From NCBI GenBank assembly GCA_012295275.1, contig CM022671.1:18556956-18620955 (forward strand): 64,000 nt of DNA, read 5' to 3'. The notes beneath the pieces were generated by a model. The model was given only the letters and a program-made list of their open reading frames with translations. It had not been told where the DNA came from and searched no databases. The translations under genes were made by a program, and so were the position numbers. The stretch comes from Chrysomallon squamiferum (Eukaryota > Mollusca > Gastropoda > Neomphalida > Peltospiridae). Shown in pieces: positions 23,656 through 35,553 of this stretch. Each line of letters begins with the position of its first letter. Position 1 is the first letter of the stretch.

Positions 23656-26451
23656 CCCACAGAATAAGCAAACAAAGAAACCCCCAAATTACTGATTATT
23701 TTTCATAAACTGAAAAAGGTATCTGTGTTGATATAATACTATGTACAGAGTACATATAAAGATTATTTTATATACTGAACTGTGGGTTATGCAGGTGAAT
23801 CGAAAACTGACACTCCCGAAATCTGATGCGTCGATGATAATGGTAAGGTACTGTATCTATGTTACATAACAATATAGTCACTTTTAACAGCTTATACTAT
23901 ATCAATATAAAAAAATAAAATAACATTTTAATGAAATTATTTTGTTCGGCTTCTTCTAGGATATTAATATAGCAAAACAAAGTTAAATTTAATATTTCAC
24001 CCTGTATCCCTGGAACTGTCCACGTATTTTACCAGCCGAGTTTTCCACAGCTTCCCAGATGAAGTGAGCCGTGCTTGGTGTGAGTGGTCGACTGCGGTCA
24101 AGTCGAAAATCTTTTGGTATTACAACCGGCTCTGTAATGAAGTTAAAAAAGGGTTACAACGAACCAGTTTTTTGACGAGTATGAAAACATCATCAATAAA
24201 AATCAGCAATTCCAGCAAGGTCTCTGCATATTGTATTATCTGCAGCTATTTGTTGTTTGAAATGGTTTACTGTCTACGGTCAAAACAAATATTCAGTACG
24301 TTACCATATCCTTTTATTTAAATGATAATGGTGTATATATGATATTGACTTTGAATAAATATATTCAGAAAATAAGCACACAGAAGGAAGACTGGGGAAC
24401 TAGACGTACTTATTTTGTACCCATATACCTGCAGTTATATTTATCTGTGAATATAGGACGATATGGTCGTACATAGGACTAACCATACAGCATGCATAAT
24501 CATTTTATTTTGGATTTTATTTTATTACAATTAAATAAGAAGTGAAATAGCCGAATAAAAATTATTACACAATACGATTAAATATTAAATATCTATTTAC
24601 CTGCTTCACCGGAATGACCTTTAAATACAAAAGCTGGTTGATGGGATTCACCTAGATCATTTTCAGCTTTTACGCGTATGTCATACAATCCAAACACGTC
24701 CTCGACGTCAATGACAAAGGAGTCGGCGTCTGCGTCATTCTGGTATGCTGAGTTCCAGTACATGCTGGAACTCTGTCGCCAAAATACATGATAACGGAAA
24801 CCTGGACCATGGCGATATAATCGTTCCATCGGCTAAAATAAAGGTTAAAAAAAGAAAGGTAAGGAGAGAAAAGAAAAGAAAGAAGGTAATTAGAAAACAA
24901 CAGCCTGTCGTTGAATACTGAATATTAGAGTCAATATGATATGAGTATAATGCGTTACAGATTAATATGATTTGCAAAAAAGGAGAGAGCACACAATTGG
25001 AATCATTTTATAAAAAAAAGAGGAAAATCCTTTCGGACACTTTTATTAAAAATGTATATCAAAACACATTCACAATATATATACAAATATATCCATATTA
25101 CCACCCCTCCACCATCCCATAACCTCCAAAATCCCGCACAAACAAAACAAAATAAAACAAAACAATACGTAGGCCTATACTAAAAATCACGTTCACTGAA
25201 ATTCATATAATAATGTAAGCAAACAGTTCTATAAATCAATAAAACGTGACATTTGTTAGAATTCAATAGTTGTTATTAAGTGTAACAGGAAGTCGTGTAA
25301 CTGCGCCAAACACGCTATTTGTTAATTGGCCTTGTCCTTGGAAGGATCAGTTTAGAAACAATTTTCCTTAGAGATAACGTTAATATTACAGTCATCCGTC
25401 AACCTGACTATGCTGTATAAAAGCGTTCGGGTCTCGTAATAAGCGAATACAACTGGCTTGATAAATATGAATTCATCTGTATTTGTTAAGACTTTATTTG
25501 AATCCTATGAGATTTGTGGTCAAACTTCTGGGCACATTAACGTCAACAAAAGTCTATATATGGATAATTCTGACCACATCTCGATTCCGGGTCATTGGTT
25601 GGAAAGGGAAATAGACTGAAAAGAATCGATTATGCCATCAGGTGTCAGACAAGAGAGACTAGTATTAAACCCCATAACTACATGTTTTATAGTTAATTCG
25701 TTGTTTATTTATATATTTATGACACAAGTATATCTATAATTTTAAAAATAGAACAAAGGTTTTACCTCCCACACAATAACCAGTTTTCCCTTTTGATCCG
25801 TTCGCGCATGAACATTTTGGGGATTCCGATCAGGTTTATCCGGAGGCGCTGAACACGTTGTTGACGTCACATTACTAGGTTCGCTTTGCCCAGCGCTGTT
25901 GTAAGCAATAACTCTAAAGGAGTATGTTCCCCAGGGCGAAACCGTTACCAGGGCGTTGGTAGTTTCTCCGCCAAAATATTCAGAATAGTCGTACCATCTG
26001 TCTGGTTCGTAGGACGTGTTAAACTGCACCGTGTACTCTCTAATAGGGGATCCATGCTCGTCTCCCGGGTCCCACACCAGTTCTGCTGACTGCCCGTGGC
26101 AGCTGATAAGTTCGAGATTCTGAGGTGGCTCTGGTTCACCTTAAAAAAATAAATTAAAAAGTCTTTTTTTTCTTCTTTAAAATTAAAAATAAAAATACTA
26201 ACATAACAAAATATGAGTCCTTTTAGAGTCAATACAAACAGACACTTACATATATAGAAGCTGACAAGTAAAAACAGAAACACATGAAAGTTAATGTTGA
26301 ACTAAAGCGTGTGCAAGTAGTAAAGCATATGGATAGTCAGAAGTGAAAAATGAATATATGAATTTGGACAAAGTTAGATACGACACTTCGAGAATTTTAA
26401 TATTGATAGATTTGGTAGAATCAGTTTCAGTAATGTAAAGAAGCATTTTCC

Positions 26452-26482
<31 letters not shown>

Positions 26483-26786
26483 TGTTACCTAAGACTGTGA
26501 GGTGGCCCGTGGACACGTCCACGACAGTGCCAGCTGTCGCCTGACACGAGTAGTCCCCAGAGTCGGGGTACTCCGTGTTCTCTATGACGAGGATGTGCTG
26601 GTTGTCCTTGCTCTGATACGAGTATTTGTTGTGGAGGGACAGGTTGACGGGCTTGTTGTCGTGGGACCATTCCACGATCACTTCCAGCTCATCCGCGGGG
26701 TGGATGGGTGTGAGACAGACGAACTGGGCAGTCTCGCCAACACCCACCAGCTGGTTTTTCAGATGTTCATCTATGTACACCAAGCC

Positions 26787-26836
<50 letters not shown>

Positions 26837-29800
26837 GTGGTAGTTATAGTAGAAGTAGTAGTAGTTTGGTAGTAATATTAGTAGTAGAAGAAAAAGTTGT
26901 AGTGGTACTTGTAGAAGTAGTAGTAATAATAATAATAGTCACGATGATGATGATGATAATTATACTGCCACTACTTTAACAGTATCATGAAGTAGAATGT
27001 AATAGGAATTGTAGTGGCAGAATTAACAGTAGTATTTTGGTTGCTGGCAATACCAGTAGTTATTGTGGTAAGAATAGCAGTAGAAGTAGTGATAGCGGTA
27101 GAAACAGTAGTGTTAAATGTAGCTGCACCGATAGTAATAGTACTATTGGTAGTAGTATTACTAAAGGTACAAGTAGTATTAGTAATATACAGTATTAATA
27201 TTTTGTCAGTGACTGGTTTTTTTAATTTTTTATCAAAACTATTTTTAAAATATCTCACGCAGAAAATAGCTGATTTACTAAAAGAAAAAAAAACCCACTC
27301 TTCAATCACGTTTTATTGATGTTTTATTTTCATCATATTTCACATAGCTACGATTCACTGACGTCTGCTCCACCCTGAACTATCTATCAGAGAGTTGTCA
27401 GACAGAAGCTAAATGGCGCCTCAAACAAGTGTTTGATTGACGCAACAAAGAGCTCTCATCACCACATTATTGTTTGACTATTAAACTGTCACGATGCATG
27501 ATGACACAGCCAACACAATGATCAATGTGGAGAGAATCTCCGATAGTCACGAGCATTGATATCAAGGCCGAGAATAAATGATTATATGTTTCTTGTTTGC
27601 ACGCTAAGTTCAATTTAACAGAAAGCAGATTCGAAGGAATAATTAAAATATAATTCATTTAAATTTTATAATCAAGAATTTCAATATGACTGGGATAAAT
27701 GTTGTATCTGTAAAAGCATTTAAAAAAAAAAAAAAAAAAAAATATATATATTTTTGATCTGTTATTCGGTTATTACAGAGGTTTACAAATTGACTGAATA
27801 TACTCTGATTTCTACTGAATTAATTAGTTAGTACTGACACACATTTTCAGTAACTTGTTAATCTGTTAACACGATTAGTGTTAAATGAATGCTCTTCAAG
27901 TCGCAGTTTAAACACTAGTAGATGACTTTTAATGAATGAATCATTCAATAACAGTAAATACAGCCTTTGGTCGGTTTATATTTAAATATTGAAATGTTTC
28001 AGAATTTTGTCAGTATCTTAGTTACGTTACTGATTAAACAAATATTTATAGGGACACACAGACATAATGATAAATTGGTTGAAAGATCGGACGGGGCATT
28101 CCGTAGATGAGTTGAAAACTGTCATCTCACGAAATATTTATCTGTGTATATAAAAATATATTTTGTCCTTAAGAAAGAGACATAATTATACTCGAAACAT
28201 TCTGTTATATGATAACAATACGGCTTGTTTCGTGATTACGGAAGTACACGAACAATTATCTTGTCATTTTATTAAAATGAGATGTGCAGATTGGTTACAG
28301 CTGTGTTAAATAATCGAAGGTTCGCGTGCCGGTGTTACCGTTTGTGTCGAGAAGTGTTTGACTGTTTGTTTTTCTAGAACGTTAGTGAAACGAGTGCAGT
28401 CTGAAATGAAATTACAAATGAGTAATTGTTATTGAGTGGAAATAAACTGCGGATGTGCTGACAGCATAAGGCTGGCAACATTGTTCTGTTCGTGTGGGTG
28501 TATCGACGTTCGAGTTTCACGTAGATTAAGAAAACTTAAAAGAGGAAGATATGTCGTAAATGAACTTTTAAATATATTTATTTATACACACACACATATA
28601 TATATATATTTTAAAAGTCCATTTATTAAAAATATAAATAAAAAATAATCCTTCAAAAATTTGAACTGTTTAAAGCATTCCATTTCAGGTTGTTTAATAC
28701 TCAGTTTGTGTATCTTTCTAAGTACAATCTTCTATTTTCTCCCTCCTTTCTCTGTTTTTCTGTTTTCATCACTGTGTATTTTACCTTTCATTTTGTTCAT
28801 CGCTATATTCTCGATCTTATACTTTTACTGTAAACTCATTTTTTTATTTATTATTTCTACAAGAAAACCTTATCCTAATATAAACTTTTTGTACTGACTT
28901 TAATTTGAACAAGATAAGTTCATAAAATCTGTTCATCCTTACATACATCTACTTTGCCATGATACTTTTACATTCACGACGCGCCATTAATTCAGCCGGT
29001 TTTATTTTGTCTTATCTTTGAGTATCTGTCGTCTGGATGTCGATCTTTTCCTTCCAGTTCTATTTTCGGCAATTCTCCCGGGAACGGGCTCCGCGCTAGG
29101 AAAAATACTTAATTTGTAAGAATAGTGCTTCATTCAACAAGACCAGGACTTGCCTCTCGTGTAGCGAGATATGAAAAATTAAAGAATCATCTCCTGGCTG
29201 TCGAGGGAGACACGTACCGTCAACACGAAGACGCGCCTAGCATGGACGAACATTGCCGAAATGTCAACACGAAGACGCGAATGGCATGGACGAACATTGC
29301 CGAAATGTCAGTTCGAAGATCGCCGAGAGCTCTGAGCGAACAAGTGATTGACTCGGTGTGTCACGAGAGCTGGGATTGCATTTAATAATCGTCATGTCAG
29401 TTTCTCTGGTTACTTCGAGCAATGAAATTTAGTCTTGGATTTACCAGATATAAATATAAATCATCAGAATTATCGTACATGCCCTGTTTTGTGATAAGGG
29501 TTCAGTTCCTGTTACAAAAACTAGAGATTATAAATCTTTATCAGAATTTGCCCATGTCATTAGTACTTAAACATTAACCCAGAACTACCACTCGATTATC
29601 TAATTGTCTCTCTGATGCTGTGCCGATTTATAGAACGAGTGACATCAAAATGTATGCTGTTTTCATAGAATAAAATCAGAACTGATATAACACTGAAATA
29701 GTCGATGTTATGAAGATGTTTTCTTTTCTTTTTTTTCCCCTTCTTAACAAAATCTTTACTATAACAGAAGTAAATTGTACATTATATTTATAATGATATC

Positions 29801-30340
29801 TGTCTATCTGTGTATCTCTCTATCTGTCTATCTCTCTATCAATCCATCGATCTATCGAGCTGTTGATCTGTCGATCTGTCTATTTATCTATTTATCTATC
29901 TGTCTATCTATCAGCCTATCTATCTCTATTTCTCTGTCAGTCTTTCTATATATATCTCTATTTTTTTTCTGTCTATATTTCTATGTGTGTGCGTGTCTAT
30001 AATCATTATTTTATGCATGTATTGCTGCGTCCATGACTATATAATAATAATAATAATGGTAGTTTTAATTTTAGTTGTGTTTCTGTGGGTGTATTTATGT
30101 ATGCATGTATCCATGTATGTATGTGTATGATATGTCTTCTTTATATATGTGTACGGACTATAATATATATAACAGCTATAAACAGATAACGTGTTACAGA
30201 AGTAAATATATCAGACGATGTATGTAAAGAAGCTCTGTTTTTAAAACACCCCCCTCCCAAAACATACAGAACTCACCCCATAACGGCACAACAAAGTACC
30301 AGAAGCAAATCTGAAGAGACTCGAAATAGGCGATGTTCAT
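20444..30340 (-). CDS. L1CAM/neuroglian-like surface protein: signal peptide, one Ig, five FN3, putative GPI tail; 675 residues
   Basis: Eleven exons, complement of 30277-30340, 26489-26785, 25766-26139, 24601-24832, 24001-24131, 23177-23384, 22756-22878, 22350-22532, 21769-21885, 20945-21106 and 20444-20580, join without phase conflict (2028 nt). Residues 1-21 are a signal peptide; 22-120 an Ig domain (AQFVC, VEWSHD, DSGDYSC). FN3-1 is about 121-220 (ELVWDPGDEHGSPIREYTVQ), FN3-2 221-322 (PGFRYHVFW), FN3-3 323-435 (IRGQFQGYR, IQYWK), FN3-4 436-537 (KPNGVLTGYHIDY) and FN3-5 538-630 (YYVRVIVHN). The FN3 wording resembles L1/neuroglian from memory; contactin is the alternative. L1-family proteins normally have six Ig, five FN3 and an ankyrin-binding tail. 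This one has one Ig and ends in a hydrophobic stretch (658-674) with a single Lys after it. Extra Ig exons or another 3' end cannot be excluded. Probable role: cell-surface adhesion or signalling. Confidence 0.8.
22541..22700 (-). repeat. (AAT)n/(GAT)n microsatellite cluster beside an L1-like exon acceptor
   Basis: Alternating AAT and GAT units. On the sense strand they read ATT/ATC and end about ten bases before the TTTAG acceptor of the exon starting at 22532. Confidence 0.9.
23607..23650. repeat. (TA)n microsatellite
   Basis: About 22 TA units in an intron between the two halves of FN3-3 of the L1-like gene. Confidence 0.9.
26489..26785 (-). CDS. Single Ig-domain exon of the L1-like gene
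   Basis: A 297-nt, phase 1-1 exon holding a whole Ig domain: LVYIDEHLK strand A, Cys in TAQFVCLTP, Trp in VIVEWSHD, and DSGDYSCQATAG with the second Cys. It is noticeably GC-richer than its flanks. On the sense strand the acceptor AG is the end of an (ATT)n microsatellite (plus-strand AAT, 26787-26836), and 28 A on the plus strand follow the donor at 26453-26480. Confidence 0.9.
26786..30276 (-). repeat. First large intron of the L1-like gene
   Basis: About 3.5 kb. Holds (AAT)n at 26787-26836, patchy trinucleotide-rich sequence to about 27200, a poly(A) near 27721-27740, a more complex stretch at 27360-27560, a 44-bp tandem duplication at 29221-29308 and (TCTA)-rich sequence at 29800-29960. 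No further Ig exon could be supported, though the reader should regard this as the likeliest place for a missed one. Confidence 0.55.
29221..29308. repeat. 44-bp tandem duplication
   Basis: Two head-to-tail 44-bp copies (29221-29264, 29265-29308) differing at three positions, with a weaker third start at about 29309. The unit begins CAACACGAAGACGCG and is GC-richer than its surroundings. It lies in the first intron of the L1-like gene. Confidence 0.9.
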
Positions 30341-30404
30341 GATCTTGGAATTTATTCATCGCTCAGGGTGACTCTCTTGAAAAGATAATTATTCACTGCA
30401 CGGT
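30277..30404 (-). CDS. Signal-peptide exon of the L1-like gene
   Basis: The ATG at complement(30338..30340) starts MNIAYFESLQICFWYFVVPLW, a basic-poor but strongly hydrophobic leader, with a GTGAGT donor after one base of codon 22. Phase 1 fits the Ig exon. A TTTTCAG acceptor-like site at 30405-30406 suggests that the 5' part is untranslated and another 5' exon lies upstream. An ATG 19 bases upstream (complement 30357-30359) is also open to the donor but in a phase that does not fit the Ig exon. Confidence 0.7.
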
Positions 30405-30475
30405 CTGAAAATTAAAAAAAAGTTAATAAAATTAATTTGTTTTTTACCAAACATTCAGTAGGATATTACCCATAT

Positions 30476-30515
<40 letters not shown>

Positions 30516-30886
30516 ATACACACACAAACACACACACGAACACACACACACACACACAAATGAACCAGTTAAGGCAGAGAGAGAGTCTGAAAGAAAGAGA
30601 AAGCGAGCGAAAGAAAGATGAGTGATAAGGTTATCAGTCATGAACATTTGCATTATTAAAAATGTGTGGTAGTTTAGAAATCTCTAAAGTCTTAATTTTT
30701 TTTCTTTTTAATCTTTTATTCTCATAACGTATTCTGCTTCGACTTTGTTTCGTAAAGTTAGTATTCAAGAGACTACTGAAAATTTCGATTCAATTTATTT
30801 TCTCGTATCAGCTTAAAACACGCCGTTTTAAATCACGTCCAAATAGAATTAATTTAAGAAATTCAATTGGCTTGTAAATGAAAAAC

Positions 30887-30921
<35 letters not shown>

Positions 30922-31780
30922 ATCATAATCTTTTGAAGAACAAAATTCACATATTATGAAAAGGTCCATGAAATCACAACACTGCTATCTGAATAAAAAC
31001 ATTAAAAGAAATCAAACCACATTAACTAAATTAAAAAGTGATAAAAAAAAAAAATAATAATAATAAAAAAAAAATGATAAATGAAACCAAACAAACAAAA
31101 AGGAAGTTTATGAAGAATAAGAAAACAACAACATAAACAAGAAAACAAACACCAACAAAAAATAAATAAATAAATAAATAAACACCAACCAAAAAAAAAA
31201 AAAAAAAAAACACCACCAAAAAAACCAAAACAAAACAACCCCCCCAAAACCCCCCAAAAACAACAACAACAAAATGCCCAACAAAAACAACAGCACGACA
31301 AAAAAAAAACAACAAAAAAAAAACAAGCTCAAAACTATAAAAACAAAGCACGTACAAACAGAATTCTAACTGAAACAGCAAAACAACAAACAACTGCGAT
31401 GTAATTTGAACAAAACAAAACAAAATGACAGTATTCATTGAAAAAAAAAAACAAAAAAAAAATCGATATTTAGGCATGTTCTGTCATTGCTGAATTTTCA
31501 GGTACAGTTTAGAAACCACACTGTGTGAATGTTCTATTGAAATACACGCTTCTTTATGAATAAATCAGATCAGTTCTACCCGCTGTCTCGTGAGACTCGC
31601 AGTATTAGTGAGCAGCTAGCGAAGCTGATGACGGTCGCAGATAAAAACCTGTGTGTATCACTTGTCCTCCATACGTGTGCGTTGATTACGTTTCAAAACA
31701 CCACCGGCAGCAGCACAAAACCTAATTGTTCAGAGAGGAAAAAAAAAAAAAAAATCCTCATTCTTATCGTTGCAAATGAG
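30405..31780. repeat. Non-coding flank upstream of the L1-like gene with (CA)n and A-rich tracts
   Basis: Contains (CA)n at 30479-30558, poly(A) at 30889-30919 and a 400-base A/C-rich low-complexity block at 31020-31450. That block yields long F/L/V ORFs on the minus strand that are not protein. Confidence 0.75.
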
Positions 31781-31786
31781 CATAAT

Positions 31787-31875
31787 GTAGCCCAGTGGTT
31801 AGAACGTTATTCCTAAAAGCGTGGTGAATCATCGGGTATTCAGTCATCTTCAGTGGGCCTGTTAGATTTTACTAA
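31787..31875 (+). mobile_element. Degraded tRNA-derived SINE fragment
   Basis: GTAGCCCAGTGGTTAGAACG matches an RNA polymerase III A-box region, followed about 45 bases on by a weak B-box-like GGTATTCAGTC and then CAGTGGGCCTGTTAGA. The order resembles a tRNA-headed SINE with a CGGTGGGCC-like segment that I recall from molluscs. It is too diverged to be certain. Confidence 0.4.
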
Positions 31876-34482
31876 CCTAGCAGAGGATGTTATCAAAAGA
31901 TTTTCAGTGGATGTTATGTTTACTGCCATGTCTGTATGAAAAGGCCTATATGAGATAATTTGATGCTTATACATAGAAATGGTATAGGAAGTAGTTATGG
32001 TTTATGCGATTTTATTTTCTAATTTAAGTTGCAATTTTATTATGTTATGGCTAAGGTAAGACTTTAATCAAATGCATTTCTGTCATTTTGTGATCAATCC
32101 AGACTACGAAATGCCTGCAACATGTTTTTTTCAATGAGAACACGCCATCCCCGTCAAATACCCGACCTCCAACTAACATTTTACCACGGAAATAACTGCT
32201 AACATGAAAATGTGTAGACTTGTCGTTAAACAAAGATTTACTCATATCTTTCTTTTGTTGAACGATGTTGTTTGTAATTCATATTTTAGGCACACGGTAA
32301 CATGGTGCGTCTTAAAAAGCAGTATAAAAGTACATAAGCCAATCCGTAGAGGAATTAAGAGAAACTAAAAAATGAATATAGCGAAGACAAAAAGGCAAAC
32401 AGGATATGAATTATACACCAAATTTGAGATACAGACCTCTGGTTTTGATCTGTTTGGTGCATCTGTAAAATTACTCGTTTAACAAAAAGATTTACTGAAA
32501 CAAATTTTACAGATTTAAAAAAACAACCGAACATGGATATTTGATCGGAAGACGAATGGGATTTATAATGGACTATTACATTCGGGAAGTAAAACCACAT
32601 ATTATTTAATATTTAAATTCAGCCTGACATCTTCCACTTTCTTCGTTTTAGCAAATGCTTCGTTTGGAAGGAAAACCAGTTTACGGAGAAAGCACCATTC
32701 CATTATCATTGTATTCCCCTTGGACACATATCGATAGATGTCACGTGCCATGAACTTCACTAGTCAATAATGGCGTGATGACATGACTAACGGTAACTAG
32801 ATGACTCACGTGGTCAAGGAGAATTGGTTGTATTACATTTCACGACCCTGCTGCTGGCTAGCACATATGATTTTCAACTTTGACATTTAGGTGGGGTTTT
32901 TTTTTTCTGTTTAGAACAATAATAATAACAATAATAAAAATCTATGTCTTCATTCGAACATATATTCATCTTGTCACTTAAGGTATGCCTGGATAAAATA
33001 AAGATAATATAAAAAAAAAAATGCTTTTGAATATATGTAAACGATCAAGAGCAAACATATTGTTAAGGAATGGCAGAGATTTTCAAAAAAAAACAAAAAC
33101 AGACTGAAAGAGAGAAATCTGTTTCAGTTAAACCATCAAACAATAAAATAACAAAAAGGCTGAAGTAATTATTATTACTGTTTATTTAGTGATTTAATCA
33201 CGGACATCACACTCCGCTAGGATCATGTTGCCTGGATTTCATAGACAATTCTGGCCCAAGTCTAGCAAACAAATAGAAAAATGGTGTCATTACCGATTCT
33301 TTCTTGCAGCCTTACGCATTCTGTTTACTGGCGTTCAGCCACCTTGGTAACTGTTCTTTATTGTCTAGCTGTTTTTGCCCTTGCAGCTAATTTATGCATA
33401 TCATACGGTATAATAATATTATAGGTCGAAATTGTTGTTGTCAGAAATAAAATGCCATGTAACAATAATAAATATTATGAAAACCTTAGAAGAAAAAAAA
33501 AAGAAAAAAATGAAGAAGACTAAATAGAAGAAGAAAAAGAATTCTGTGATTAGGAAGAAAAGTTAATAAAGTTTAGAAAATAATGCTAACGATGACAAAG
33601 AAGCCAATGATAAAAAATGACGATTGTCAAACAATGATTCAAGCACAACATCTTGCCAAACTAACCCAGCTGTTTTTCCTCCTCAAAGCGTTACCAGATT
33701 AAAACAAATATGGGTGTTCTTGGAATGAGCTGGTACGGGGACAAGGATCCCGGGAGGCTTCAGTCTTAATTCCAGCGCGCGGTACTGGTCTTCAAGCGAT
33801 ACGTCAAAAATCACACTTATAATCAACTCTCATACAACACATTTCATTTGCATATAATTATACTTGTTACGATAATAATAGCAGTATTGTTGACATGGAC
33901 TCATTATAAATGCGGATATTGCCAGTTATGGGCAATTTCAACTAATTTCTTTCTGTAATTTGAAAATTGTTGTCTACAATGGAACACGCGGCGAGATGGC
34001 ACATAATTAACGGTGATACGGTGTCAAGAGACAAAGCGATTTTGTCCCAGCTGCCAATGCCTCATGTTTAAATACGCCCACCATGTTCATCCTCAACACT
34101 GAAAAGCTTTGCTGTTTTATAGACTGTAAAATCTGTCACGCTGCATGAAAAATAACAACAAAACAATCGGCTACACGTTTATACTCAGTAACTCATCTGT
34201 GATGTTGTAATGAAACAAAGACCACCGTCTGTGTTTCGAGTTTCAGCTTTAACGTGCTTTATTTTTTATCCGGATTTAATTAATACAGGCGTCTTTCCAG
34301 ACAAGTATATTCCAGCTACAAAACAGTAACAAAAATTATTTTAGGCGGTGAAAACAAGTGTAATTTTATTTTGAGGCTGTCTGTTCAAACCAAAGGGCAT
34401 ACAGATTTAAAGAATTTCGGTTACAGTAATTTACAATTTTTTTTTTCGAGATAAAAAACTGTACTGTTTACGAAACAACCAG

Positions 34483-34517
<35 letters not shown>

Positions 34518-35301
34518 CAGAAAAAGTACTTCTTCTCCTCCTTCTACATTATTATACATACTTCTTACACATGGAAGCTCTTGTGGAGTTGAACACATAT
34601 CAGTACTTCAGCTGTAGTGTCATATTTGTGAGAAAAAAACGACTGTTTAACGATTCCTTAACAATGATTTAAAAGCCATTTGATATAACATCTGTATCTA
34701 AGTATTTTGATTGAAATATGGTACAAGCTGTTACCAAGAATAAACTGCCAATAACCAAAACTTCTTTATTTAATCCACTATTTGAAGTTATTTTGTGGAA
34801 TTTCAAGCATGAAAATATCTCCAGTTTTTAACAGTCTCGGGAGATCTGTCACGTCTGATATATGTTTTATGATCACTATCAACCGACACTTCGTAATGCT
34901 TTGTTAAAGGTGGTACTACACATTGTAATTATATTCTCCTTATCTGCCATTTCTTCTCTCCCGAGCACCATTTCAACAGTAATTTTCTCCTAAGCAAAAT
35001 ATTTATAAATTTCATGTAATATTGTTTCTATCGAGGGAATGATGTATGAGATGACTGTCGGAGAAACGCAAAACAATTGTGTTACTGGCATCCGCAAATG
35101 TCTGTGCTTGCTTTCCTTGGCGCATATTACAGAAGCAGCCTGCATGTTCTGTAACCACCGGTTCGTGAATTTTAGCGGAATAAATTGAATGTAATTTAAC
35201 TATAACTGATTGATGTTTCGTATAATATTGATAAAACCAGAAAATTTATACCCCGGAAATTAATATCGTTTACACAGTCACTGTGTATAGAACTCATTCT
35301 C

Positions 35302-35553
35302 TCAGCCGGCTCTCATATTAACAAAGGTCTGTGAACTTGTGCCGTTCATGACGACAAACAAAAAGATCAGGTCATTACAAGCAAGTCGGATCTGTTTCCA
35401 GGATGTTGCTCTAGCCCTATCTTGTCTAACATAATCCATCAACGTCGACAGCGACACGTGCACGACTGTAGCATCAATAGGAAAGTTCATGATGTCGTTG
35501 TCGAGATCGGTCCAGATCTGTGTAAATGTTGTAAACGTCCTTCTAACATCCAT
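35302..35553 (-). CDS. Unassigned 83-codon ORF, possibly an isolated exon or remnant
   Basis: MDVRRTFTTF to a TGA, with balanced codon use and mixed residues (IWTDLDNDIMNF, TSWKQIRLACNDL) unlike the low-complexity ORFs nearby. A pyrimidine-rich TTTACAACATTTACACAG within it could be an acceptor. No family recognised and no neighbouring exon in phase found. It may be chance, an exon of an unseen gene, or a relic. Confidence 0.2.
   Translation of the reverse strand: MDVRRTFTTFTQIWTDLDNDIMNFPIDATVVHVSLSTLMDYVRQDRARATSWKQIRLACNDLIFLFVVMNGTSSQTFVNMRAG

Noticed and set aside
26502-26979. Plus-strand ORFs over the Ig exon and the AAT tract
   Set aside because: Antisense shadows of the Ig exon followed by poly-Asn microsatellite translation.
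29125-29385. 86-codon plus-strand ORF
   Set aside because: Contains a tandem duplication, no recognisable domain and no splice context; openness follows from local GC content.
31026-31477. Overlapping minus-strand ORFs rich in F, L, V and C
   Set aside because: Translated A/C-rich low-complexity DNA, open in several frames at once.
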